From NCBI GenBank assembly GCA_039809345.1, contig JBDHUW010000004.1, positions 1 to 64,000 of the forward strand: DNA of 64,000 nt. Direction: 5' to 3'. The notes beneath the pieces were generated by a model. The model saw nothing but the letters and a program-made list of their open reading frames with translations, had not been told where the DNA came from and did not search any database. The position numbers and the translations under genes are program-made. Origin of the DNA: JBDHUW01 sp039809345. GTDB lineage: Bacteria > Patescibacteriota > Gracilibacteria > Absconditabacterales > Absconditicoccaceae. Of the stretch, positions 37,878 through 48,177 are shown one piece after another; positions within the stretch are counted from its first letter, which is position 1, and the number at the start of each line of letters is the position of its first letter.

Positions 37878-37889
37878 CGTATATACGTG

Positions 37890-37917
37890 AAGGTATAAAT
37901 TACAATAATTATACCTT
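37890..37917. promoter_or_regulatory. inverted repeat over the likely promoter of the 1018-aa gene
   Basis: AAGGTATAA (37890-37898) and TTATACCTT (37909-37917) are a perfect 9-bp inverted repeat. On the minus strand the outer arm contains TATAAT, 30-odd bases upstream of the ATG, so it could be an operator over a -10 box. On the plus strand the hairpin is followed by T8 and would look like a terminator, but no plus-strand gene ends there. Confidence 0.4.
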
Positions 37918-38040
37918 TTTTTTAGTACGATACCATTATCTGCATATGCTTTATAGAAAAGATGAATATTCAAAGACTCATTATATCATATTATATGCAC
38001 AGTATATTTACATATATTCTTTATCCATCATAATATGCCT
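37918..38040. other. intergenic gap between two giant orphan genes
   Basis: AT-rich spacer. Several TATA-like hexamers are present on the minus strand, and the -35 region of the downstream 1018-aa gene would lie here. No gene or terminator is seen. Confidence 0.35.
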
Positions 38041-40107
38041 CTACGACAACAACACATCCGCTTCCAAATCTGCCAACGCTCCTCCAGCGTTCGATGCAAC
38101 TATCGATGTACTTTTTTCTTTTTCAATGTGTAATCCAGAAATTTCTTCTCTTTCTAACGGGTGCTTAGAATCATACAGACTACCAGTAGGTAAACTAAAC
38201 TTCTTGTCCATAATCATATCAATGATACTCGTAGGCAATGGCTTCATGGCGCAGATTATATCTACACATTTGATACATGCATCCATCATAAATTCTCCAT
38301 TCACGCAAAAACGCTCCATGAAATCAAATACAGTTTCCTTATTACTAGACTTTTTAGATCAGAAAGGATAGTCTGAGAGTTGTTTTGAAAACTGTTCATA
38401 TGATTTTTGCAGTGTTGAAAGCGCAATATTGAGTTTTTCTTTTTTCTGTTGTGGGGCTGTGAAAAGTGTCTCACGCAGTACAAATACTCATTCATATTCT
38501 GTATTGATCTTTCTATCCAAAAATCCTTCCTTGTTTTCTACGTATGTAGAGAATTTATCATTGTATTGCGTATTTTGGTTGATTCTTTTTGCTTGTCATA
38601 CGAGTCAGTATAATTGGTCCATGCTATTGATAGAAAGCAATTCTGATCCGAGTTTAATCTCAGCATCCTTCCTAATACTTTCATCATCAGGTCAAATAGT
38701 ATCTACTACCAATGACGACCAATCCTGATTAGCTTTGTCGTTTCACTGGCTATCCATATTTTTGAGTGCAAGAGAAAATATAGCGTCCTTGTTTTGAGCG
38801 ACACGAGAAAACATCAATCAGAACGGTACTACTTTTCAAGCAATAGGCATTTTCTTATATTGCATTGCAGTATTTTTGTCATTGTCATTTTCATATCATA
38901 GTGGAGATTCGATTTGAATATTTCCAGCAGCATCTATAGAGATTTTACCAATCAGTCCGTGTGCACTTTTATATGAGTATTCTACACTTCAATCTGGTGC
39001 AATGCTCATAGGAGCTTGTGTGTCGATAGAAATATATTCACCTCCTACTTTCATCACAGAAGAAATCTGCGCACAATAATAACGCACTACCTCATTGGTG
39101 ATTTGAGGCTTAGCATGTTGATGAAGGTATGAGTCTAGTATGTTTTTGAGTGCGCCTTCGATATATGTTTTTTCTGTTTGAGAAAATGATTTTTCAGTAT
39201 AAATATATGCGACAATTTCGCCTAGCAGGTCTCATTCAATCCCACTAGACTGGAAAAGTTTTTGGAGATCTTCCTTCGAATATGCTGCACGGACTATACT
39301 ATCTTTGAATTGAGCGATATCGTTTGCATCTATAGCAATGGTGTCAAACTGCTTTCATGAGATTGTATTGATGACATCTTTATTCGCGCCTGACAATGCC
39401 TGTGCTTGAAGCGTCTCTTGTTTGTCTTGCTGAGACTGTAGCTGTTTGTCGTCTGTCCTCACAGGTTGCTCTTCAACTATGCTTGGCAACTGCAAAACAG
39501 CCTTCATGCGAAGGTTACTATCTGTATATGCTGTAAGTTCTTTTTTGGTCTCGACTGAAAGACTTCCCCAGACGATATCTCTATTGGGATCACGGACAAA
39601 CTCTTTTGAAAGATACTGCGTGAAAAGATATGTATCGTATGAATATCATTTTGTCTCTAAAATTTGATCCACAGAAATTCACTGCTTGCTGATTTTATTT
39701 TGGTTACTCTCTCGATATTTTTTAAATCAGGCAAACTCTTTCTCTCACTTTTTTGTAGAGAACTCTTCGTACACTTTTTTGATATGAGCATACTCACTTA
39801 CCTTATCCAGTAGCTGTGTCTCACACAATCCAGGATTTAACCTCTCATTGTTTTGGCGAGCATTTCTAGCGTGTTCAATCAGCACAGTAGCCAAAATTGA
39901 TTGTGGGTACTGTTTGCTAGTAAACTTCTGCATAGCTGCAAAAAGCATCTTCACATCTTGTAATGCGAATCACGCATACTCTTTTTGTATTCTCTGTTTC
40001 CACTCTTTTCAAAGTCTAGAAAAGCTCTTGTCTATCTCCTTTGCAAGCAAAGAAGAATTATTTTTTCTCTCGGCCTCTAGCTGTGGTTGTATCTCTTTTC
40101 CTGCCAT
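38041..40107 (-). CDS. large protein of unknown function (688 aa)
   Basis: I do not recognise this protein. No signal peptide or membrane helix; N-terminal 60 residues are charged and coiled-coil-like (QPQLEAERKNNSS, LLAKEIDKSF). A Gln-rich stretch (about residues 230-245) separates the N-terminal helical half from the C-terminal half, which contains a beta-rich part (SVMKVGGEYISIDTQAP, HGLIGKISIDAAGNIQIESP). It is transcribed ahead of the 1018- and 1718-aa genes, with a 163-bp gap, and lies 21 bp after the sugar transferase gene. Confidence 0.78.
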
Positions 40108-40119
40108 AGCTACAGTATA
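40108..40119 (-). promoter_or_regulatory. -10 box directly before a start codon (probable leaderless promoter)
   Basis: On the minus strand TATACT (plus 40114-40119) ends 6 bases before the ATG of the 688-aa gene, the same spacing as at 4072 and 5960. It lies in the 21-bp gap after the sugar transferase stop. Confidence 0.5.
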
Positions 40120-40128
40120 TTGATCTCA

Positions 40129-41538
40129 CTATCTTCATGCAAAAATTACCTTCAATGTCGACAAAAGTACATGTAAATCCATCCCAATTGATCGATTTTG
40201 TATATAGTATAAGTCCAATGTCGCTTCTTCACGGAAAGGCAAACGGTCTCTTCAGAATATTTGTGCATATCCAGTCATCCCTGGTTTGATAGCAAAAAGT
40301 CTACGCATCCAAGGTTCATACTTATCTACTTCGTTTGGAAGATGCGGCCTTGGTCAGACAAAAGACATCGTCCCCATCCAGACACAAAAGATATTTGGCA
40401 GTTCGTCAAGCGATGTCCTGCGCAGAAACCTTCATACTTTGGTAACACGAGGATCATTTTCTATCTTCGGCAATATATCATCTCTCCTATTACGCTTTCT
40501 AATAAGTTTTCTATACAAACGATCGGCCTCGATTCCTCCGTATCATTCTCATGTAGAAAACTGTGTATACATACTACGGAATTTCACAAAGCTGAATGCT
40601 TTCCCCTTTCTTCCTATTCTTTTTTGCACGAAAAATACTGGCCCACGAGATTCAATCAAAATTGCTATAGCAATCAACAAAAACACAGGAGAAAGGAATA
40701 CGATTGCAAAAGTAGCACCCACAAAATCAAACATACGTTTCCATACACGAAACCAACCATCGAGTGGTGATGGTTTATGTTCTAGGGCAACAATTGGTCA
40801 CAAACGAGTACTTGTCGAAACCAAATCCTCTAGAAAGTAACTCTCAGGCACATGATATAGCGATTTCCCATTGATACGTGCATGATCTGCAATCGTCTGC
40901 AATACATTTTGATCGTGCGTTCCCAACACAATCACGATATCGAGATTATCCCAACGACGACTAGAATCATACTCTTCAAAGGTAATAGCTCTAATATCAT
41001 AAATTGGATAGTCTTCAAACTCCTCTACAAACTGCTTCAACAACTCCTCATCATCATACAATGCAAGCACCCTATAGGGATTACGCATTTCTACTCTACT
41101 GTTGAGTGAGTTCCAAAATAGATCGAAGAGCGACAATACAATTAAACCCCCAAGCGCTACAAACAATATAATAAAACGTGAAATTCACTGTCCAAAAAGA
41201 AAACCTCCTCCAAACAAGGCCAAAAACGTCATAGAAATCACCCAAAGCGACCATCCCTTGAAAAAACGAGGATAGTATCAGTGAAGCGGTTGCGAAAGAT
41301 TATATGCATTCGAAGTGAATTCCATGATCACGAAGATGGCGATACTTATCGTAGCAAAGACAACCAAATCCAACACATTTATAAATGGAATATCCAATTG
41401 AATTCATGGAAGTCAATCGGTCCTTTGACGGAAAATATAAGCCAATCGGAAAATTGCTGCCAAAAATCATGCGTGGAATACAGGTCTCGATAAACGTAAT
41501 CCATATATCATCCATCAAGCTCTTTTCTTTTGAGTCAT
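40129..41538 (-). CDS. polyprenyl-phosphate sugar-1-phosphate transferase (WcaJ/WbaP-like)
   Basis: 469 aa. Four to five N-terminal transmembrane helices (about 20-140), a Rossmann-like cytoplasmic domain (YRVLALYDDEELL to HVPESYFLEDL), another helix (MFDFVGATFAIVFLSPVFLL), and the C-terminal catalytic domain with VQKRIGRKG, FSFVKFRSM, RRTSLDELPNIF and MSFVGPRPHLP, then KPGMTGYAQIFGRDRLPF. This is the family that moves a sugar-1-phosphate to undecaprenyl phosphate to start exopolysaccharide or surface glycan synthesis. The sugar cannot be told. An upstream in-frame ATG at 41574 is an alternative start. Its partners in glycan assembly are not adjacent. Confidence 0.9.
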
Positions 41539-41639
41539 TTTCAGTATACGAATATAAGTCGCTTCAGTATACATATATACAACTCTAAAGCAAGTGACAC
41601 AATCTATACAGATTTTTCATTTTTTCACATATATATTCC

Positions 41640-41963
41640 ATGGATCTACTCATATTGCAAACTACCTACCCCAACAAACCTCGTGACTGTAAAAAGTTTA
41701 TCCTTTGACTTGTGAAAAGCTGAATGGCTGCATGCGTACAGAGAGTTCAATACGTAAAATCATACTATATTCGAGAAGGTAAACTGACGCAAGAAGAAGA
41801 AAAGATTCTCATCATCAAAACCACAAGCGACAAAAAAGCAAAACTACAAGCATACTTTGCAAAAAATCATCCATACAAGATACCAGAAATGATTTGGTTC
41901 AAACCAGATGATGCACATGAAGAGTATGCAAAATGGGTATGAAATGTATCACCCATCAAATAA
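41640..41963 (+). CDS. cutA: CutA-like divalent-cation tolerance family protein
   Basis: 107 aa, the usual CutA1 size. The family core EEKILIIKTTSDKKAKLQAY and KNHPYKIPEMIWF matches the typical LLIIKT and HPYEVPEI motifs; the N-terminus starts with a ferredoxin-like strand. CutA1 proteins are PII-like trimers; the role in copper tolerance is uncertain even in E. coli. Divergent from the sugar transferase gene. Confidence 0.82.
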
Positions 41964-41987
41964 TTTTACTAGTCTTTACCTAGTCAC

Positions 41988-42728
41988 ATGTCTAAATTTC
42001 AATCCAACACGATCATCTCGTCTATCCTGATAGCGATACTTCGGTTTTTGTTTTGCACTGCGCTCATTGATATTGATATCTATGTTTGAGTACTGGGCGC
42101 ATTGGCAAGTATATCTATCGGTCTATGGATATGATGGCAACAAAAATGAATGTGATTTGTGTGAATCACACTCACAGTTCTCACAGCAATCAGTTTTGTA
42201 TTTTCTATCATCCCAGTATACAATCACTCTCCGAATCTAGACATACTCTACGTCTCACAAATACCTAACATTCAATGTAGCCCCGGCACCAAATGAAATA
42301 TCTCACTTTGAGTCAACTCGATCTCTATGCAAGATATATGTACCCGCTGATTCTATCCACTGCTCACCAACCAGCAAGTAAAAAATGAAACAGACAATAC
42401 TATTCTGATCTCTCTAGGATTATGAAAAAGCGTATATCTATGAGTTTGACAGATGGGGAAGATACAAAAGGCATCTACTTGATATGAACTAATATGAAAT
42501 AGCAATACCCCATCATCGATCCTCACCTCAGACCAAATTACACTCAAAAATGAGTTCAATCAGGAGAAGGCTACCTACCTACGCACAAATTTCTGATGGA
42601 GGCGAGAACATGCACCTAGCATCACTACAATTTCATTACGAAAAATGAGGCTTTTGAGCCTCATTGATCGAAGATATAATACTCGAATATCTTGACTGGA
42701 ATTTTATATGAGAGAGATATCTAACTAA
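41988..42728 (+). CDS. membrane protein of unknown function
   Basis: 246 aa. Three N-terminal hydrophobic helices (about 10-25, 33-48, 58-78) and a C-terminal, mostly polar domain of about 165 aa with some beta character (ILISLGLGKSVYLGVGQMG). Begins 24 bp after cutA. The last 30 codons run through the terminator hairpin of the convergent delta-60 gene, so the true end depends on this frame being used to the UAA at 42726. No family recognised. Confidence 0.6.
42639..42665 (-). terminator. intrinsic terminator of the delta-60 protein gene, inside the convergent gene
   Basis: On the minus strand AATGAGGC pairs with GCCTCATT around TCAAAA, followed by a short T-run. It lies about 70 bp past the delta-60 stop and within the plus-strand gene 41988-42728. 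Confidence 0.7.
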
Positions 42729-42735
42729 ATCATTT

Positions 42736-45459
42736 CTATGGAGTTGCAAACGTCCAGGTTCTTACAGCTACATCTACTAGATCTTCCATAGCTTGTTTCT
42801 TACTCGCATCCGCATTTGCAGTAATCACATACACACTTGTCGCATCTCTCAATACTGCTACTGTATACTCCTTCTGAATTCCCGCTATCCTTCATCTATA
42901 TTTCGCTATTCTGGCGACTCTACCATTGTCAGTTCTTACAAGTTCAGATCTAATCGTCATAGTCCCTCTAAACAATTTTCTCATTTGCGCAGTAGCTCTT
43001 GTATAAAGCACTTCATTGGTATCAGAAGTATTTCACTTTGTTACATAAAAGATACTAGATCATGCATTGTATCTATTTCACTCAGCAACTGGACTAAACA
43101 TAGTTACTAACTTTCATCTTCATGTGATATTTCTATACTGGAAGTTCGTTGTATATTTGAATGTAAATGATTCATCTGGTGCAGTATATGTCAAAAGTTC
43201 CTGTCAGTAAATACGGACTAATGGTCACACACTTATCAATTGAGCAACAAAATATTCCTTGTCACCGATCGGGAAAAAGTGTTTATACGGGAATAAACGA
43301 TTTGCTCATTCCATATTAAATCCAGTATCTATAGTTCCGTCTGAGTTGACTCTCATGATTCAAGATGGTCATTGAAATATTATCTTCCCACCTGACTCAA
43401 GCGCCAATGCGTTTACATTACCAACATATCACCCTATAGTGCTTGAAAGCCTGGTAAAAGTACTATCTGCATGTCAAGTAGTAGTGAGCCTAGTCAATCT
43501 TAATGAGTTACCATTAATCGGGGTCCGTCATCACACAACCACCTTCCCGTCTGGCTGTAATTCCATATCTGATGGATAGTATGGTCACTCAGGCGCTCAC
43601 CAATTATTCGACACACTCATAGCATTATACGAAGCATCTACAGTCCCATTCGTATTCAATCTTGCTATACGAAGTCTATTTAATCCACCCACCAAGCTAA
43701 ATTCTCATCACACTATGATTTTACCATCTGGCTGGAGTACAAATGCGGTTACTGCATTATTAAATCATGGTGATGTAAATCACACATCTAAAGTGCCATC
43801 TGCATTCAATCTTGCTATTCTACTTCTAGATACTCAACTATAAGCAGTAAAATTTCACATGGCTAATATTTTTCCATCCGGTTGCAGCAAGACATCTAAG
43901 ACACCTCCATTAAATCATCATCAAATATTGAATCAAGTATCTAATGTAAAATCATCATTTAATCTTATTATTCTATTTCTAGATACTCAACTATAAGTAG
44001 TAAAATTTCATCAAACCACAAGCTTACCATCTGGCTGTAATACGATCTTAGCTACGCGATTATTAAATCATCATCAAATATTGAATCAAGTATCTAATGT
44101 AAAATCATCATTTAATCTTGCCATTCTATTCACCACTATACCATTGAATCTAGTAAAGCTACCTCATACTAAATACTTTCATCACATCTTTACGAGCGTA
44201 TCAACATTTTGCGCATAGGCGGGGCTTGCATTAAAAGTGTAACTATTGAATCAGCTATCACGGGTTCCATCAGTATTTAGTCTCGTAATTCATATCTGCA
44301 CCTCCAAATCATATGCAGTAAAAGCTCATCAAACGATGATTTTACCATCTGATTGAATTGTGGTTGCTCTAACATTTAACACTACGCCAAAAAATCATTG
44401 TCACACGCTAAATGATGTATCTCTAGTTCAGTTGGTATTTAATCTAATTATTCCGTTACTAGTTACTCAGCTATAACTAGTAAAATCTCAAACTACAACA
44501 AGTTTTCCATCTGATTGCAATCAAATTCCTCTCACGGTCTGATTAAATCATAGTCATGTGGCAAATCAAGTATCTAATGTAAAATCAGCATTCAATCTTA
44601 TTATTCTATTTCTAGATACTCAACTATAAGTAGTAAAATCTCATCATACTACAAGCTTACCATCTGATTGTTCGACTACAGCATGTACATTCCCAGCAGC
44701 AACAGAACTAACAAAACTTCAATATCTGGTCCCATCTGCATAGAGAATTGCCATTTTCTGAGCGCTAATTCAATCATATGTAGTAAAATCTCATCATATA
44801 TATATATTCCCATTTTGTAATATCTTTACTACTCTGACAGTGGCGTCGAATCAATTGCCTACTTGGAATGTAGTATCTACTGTCCCATCTGCGTTTAATC
44901 TAATTATTCTATTTGCAGACGTTCAATCATACTCAGTAAAATCTCATCAAACGATGATTTTACCATCTGACTGAATATCGATATTTCGTACTGTTCCATT
45001 AAATCATTGTCACACAACAAATGTTGCATCTTTTGTTCAGTCAGCGTTCAGTCTTACAATTCTATTTTGTCACCCCCCATTGAATCAGGTAAAAGCTCAT
45101 CAAACAATGATTTTACCATCTGATTGAATTTTAGTTGACGTCACCACATGATAGGATGTCATTCCGACAAATCATAGTCATATGTTAAAAGTAGCATCAA
45201 CTGATGAGTCTGAATTTAATCTAATCAAACTATTTTGCTGAGTGTTATTATAGTAATTAAAAATTCATCCTATAATAATTTTACCGTCCGATTGAGTCGA
45301 CACAGTAGATATTAAATTTGGGTTATATATCTCGTCTGAACCAAATCATCATTTAATAAGTGTTGAGTCAATATAGTAATAGTCATCAGCAGATACTGTT
45401 GCTACTCAAGCAAACAACAACAGTGAGAAAAAGAATACGCGCAAAAATTTAAACATCAT
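42736..45459 (-). CDS. secreted delta-60-repeat protein with C-terminal PsbP/DcrB-like domain
   Basis: 907 aa. A signal peptide (1-24, SLLLFAGVATVSA|DD) is followed by about 13 delta-60 repeats of about 51 aa with consensus IQSDGKIIVGGDFT...NRIIRLNADGT.DTTF, which probably form beta-propellers. The VGG pair is often encoded as two UGA in a row. After residue about 730 a non-repeat region follows; the last 100 aa (YTVAVLRDATSVYVITANAD...VRTWTF) resembles the end of the next protein upstream (45486-46040). ATG codons at 45459 and 45456 are both possible. Likely surface-exposed; ligand unknown. Confidence 0.85.
43909..44119 (-). repeat. exact 58-bp duplicated segment in delta-60 repeats
   Basis: 43909-43966 and 44062-44119 are identical over 58 bases at an offset of 153 bp, i.e. 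one 51-codon repeat unit. A third, slightly diverged copy lies near 44560-44640. Indicates recent expansion of the array. Confidence 0.85.
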
Positions 45460-45485
45460 CTGAAAAAAACATTAAAAATAAAAGA

Positions 45486-46040
45486 TTACTTCTCCAAAAA
45501 TTCCCACGTCCCCAATACACCATCCAATGTAGGTTTCACTGCCTCGTAATCTGTTTGTGATGATGATGAAGTCAATGTATAAATTACATCCTCATATCTT
45601 GTGAGTACTACTGTATAACGAACCAATCTACCTCCTAGTGTTCCATCGAAAACTAATTTCTTTGCTCACTCTCCACCTAGCTTGATTTCTGTTTCCTCTA
45701 CGATCTCAAATTTCTTGAATAATCTTTTGTACTTCCCTACTGTTTCAGCGTATACTTGATCGATATCTCACTGCAATCATCACTTAGCTATATTGATATA
45801 CGGCTTAGCTTGTGATGTTGTATTGATATCATTGTTGATAAATGTAACCACGATGCTTCATGCATCAGGAATCTGCGCACTCCATGTTTTTGGAATTTCA
45901 AGAGCAAAAGTCCCGTCTGGACTGATGTATGCACTTGGACTAACTCTGCTATCGTTGTATCTTTTTAGCAGAAATACTCATCAAACAATAAGCGCAATGA
46001 CTAGCACAACAATTAAACTGATTTTGAGATTTTTTTTCAT
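45486..46040 (-). CDS. small secreted or membrane-anchored PsbP/DcrB-like protein
   Basis: 184 aa. The N-terminal helix (6-27, ISLIVVLVIALIVGGVFLL) is a signal anchor. The rest looks like the PsbP/DcrB (DUF1795) fold: SPDGTFALEIPKTWSAQ near residue 40, a central helix, and a final strand-helix ending VLGTWEFLEK. Its last 45 residues align with the C-terminus of the downstream delta-60 protein. It sits between the two delta-60 genes on the same strand. Confidence 0.65.
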
Positions 46041-46111
46041 GTGAAGCAATAATAATACTAAATTATCTTTTTTATAGGAAATACTATTGCAATTGCAAGT
46101 TTCAGTAAAAG

Positions 46112-46139
46112 AAAAAACAACGTAGCGAGTACGTTGTTT
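46112..46139 (-). terminator. intrinsic terminator of the second delta-60 gene
   Basis: On the minus strand AAACAACGTA pairs with TACGTTGTTT around a 5-base loop and continues into T's. It lies about 25 bp after the stop at 46165. Confidence 0.85.
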
Positions 46140-46164
46140 CCCCAGTAAAATCTGATTAATTGTA

Positions 46165-47313
46165 TTATTCCTGTAACACTGTTGTGAAGATTGGAGCTCT
46201 TCATGAAAGCACCACTTTACTACCAAAGAGATCGATATCATATATTGGAGTATTGAGAGTCAATGGATATGTGAATGTCATATCAGTTGTACCATCAGTG
46301 TTGAGTCTCAACAATGAACTAAGCACGCCTCCTTTGTTGAAGTATCCCCCCACCAAAATCTTTCCATCTGCTTGTAGTTCCATTGCATAAACAGATGAAT
46401 TGTTGTATGCATCTACTTGGAATGATGTATCTCTTGATCAATCTGGGTTCATTCTTGTTACTCTAAGCACAGGTGCATTTACTGAGTCCCATCCTCACAC
46501 CACTATTTTCCCGTCAGGTTGAACCACAATAGCCTCAGTGTATCTATATGGGAACTGCGCGCTTACTGGCCATGCACCAACAACAAAAGAAGTATCTCTT
46601 GTTCCATCTACATTCAATCTTGTCAATCTCAACTGATTTGTCCCACTATAGGTTGTGAATTCTCATCATACCAAAATTTTTCCATCTGACTGTAGCGCCA
46701 TACCACGAACAGCTCCATTGAATCATATTCCAATGTTAAATGAACTATCTCTTGTCCCATCTGCATTCAATCTAACTATTCTGTTGGCTGATGTTCCTGA
46801 AAAAGTAGTGAAGTAGCCTCAAACCAAAATCTTTCCATCTGGTTGAATCAATATAGTAGTTACACTTCCTATATTACCCGCGAATCCAGCTCCAATATTA
46901 AATGAAGTATCTCTAGTCCCATTTGTATTTAATCTAGTCAATCTTGCCTGAGCTCTACCGCTGTAATTAGTAAAGTCTCATCATACCAATATTTTCCCAT
47001 CTGCTTGAATAGCAATAGTTTGCACTGATTTGTTAAATCCTCATCAAATAGTGAACGATGTATCCCTCGTACCATCCGTATTCAATCTCGTGATATACTT
47101 TTGATTCACTCAATTATATCCCGTAAAATTACCTCCTATCACAATTTTCCCATCTGCTTGAACAGCACTTGAAAAAATTCATTTGTATGCGTCTCAATTT
47201 AGTGTTCAAAATGCGAATCAAGGATCAAATGTAAGATTCGTCGCAGATGCTGTCAGCACAGGCGAAAGCGTAATCAACAATAGTCACAATAAACGATAAA
47301 TGTGCTTCTTCAT
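46165..47313 (-). CDS. secreted delta-60-repeat protein (short)
   Basis: 382 aa. Signal peptide (1-24, LLITLSPVLTASA|TN), then about six delta-60 repeats with the motif VQADGKIVIGGNFT...ITRLNTDGTRDTSF, and a short C-terminal tail ending in APIFTTVLQE. It lacks the PsbP-like domain of its longer relative. On the minus strand TATATT ends 6 bases before the ATG, again compatible with a leaderless transcript. Confidence 0.85.
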
Positions 47314-47398
47314 AAGTAGAATATAAGATTATAAAAAACTTGTCATTTGCATAAACACATATATATATTCTTCACTCAATAGTCAACAATAATTTGTT

Positions 47399-48160
47399 TT
47401 ATCTGCACTCATCACCCCTTACCCCTACACTATATAGCTCCAATCCCCCTTCGCCTTGACTTTTTTTGCCATAAATCTCATCACCAATCACAGGGTGTCA
47501 GATACTCGCCACATGGGCACGAATCTGATGCCTCATTCATCACTCCAGAACCACTACACAAATAGTACTCTTCTCATCCAACAAGGTATGCACAGGGTAT
47601 AGAGTAGTCTTCACTTGATGCAATTGTCATCTTCATTTCAGGGAATCTCTATCGTTTTTGATCACTATCATGCGATCCATACTTGATTTACTATGCATGA
47701 TTGGGGAGGAAATGACTACCCCTTTATCGACTAGGCAGTTTTGAACATCTGCAAAAAACGATACTTCACCTATGACAATTTCTCAAAACATGCTATTGAT
47801 ATATTTTGAAACCGACACCCTTCATGCACGATCTGTATCCGTATAGTATTGCATATCAACTATTCATTTTACCTTACACAGATAGACCTTGTGGAGAGTT
47901 CATGACTCTATCATATGCTTAAACGAGGTCTTACTCTCATGATTTTTTGCAAAATACAAAAAACCAGCCGTGGCATTGTCCAACCTATTTAGCAATCCAA
48001 ACTCTTCATCTCTAGAAAATTCGTCCATCAGTTGGACAAAAAAAGGAGGGCGCTTATCCATAAGCTCCTCCAAAAATGAATACTCCTTCCCAAAAGTGCT
48101 TGGTACACCACTAGGTTTCCAAACATAATAGGCTCTTTCATCCTCTGTCCATTTTATCAT
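47399..48160 (-). CDS. RluA-family pseudouridine synthase
   Basis: 253 aa. YYVWKPSGVPS at the start, the catalytic loop GLLNRLDNATAG with Asp61 (family HRLDxxTSG), and the C-terminal GGMRHQIRAHVASIGHPVIGDEIYG motif. These enzymes isomerise uridines in rRNA or tRNA; the target cannot be read from sequence. No S4 domain is present. It starts 17 bp after the beta-propeller gene and may be co-transcribed with it. Confidence 0.9.
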
Positions 48161-48177
48161 ACATCCTCTATACTGGA

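Noticed and set aside
37598..38371. 257-codon open frame on the plus strand
   Set aside because: It crosses the 5' end of the 1018-aa gene, the inter-gene gap and the 3' end of the 688-aa gene, both on the other strand. Composition is that of antisense sequence and no family matches.
40261..40840. two overlapping plus-strand frames of 169 and 184 codons
   Set aside because: Both are antisense to the sugar-transferase catalytic domain, whose motifs are unambiguous.
42736..45459. CRISPR-like direct repeats
   Set aside because: The regular DNA repeats are in-frame coding repeats of a delta-60 protein with no unique spacers of constant length.
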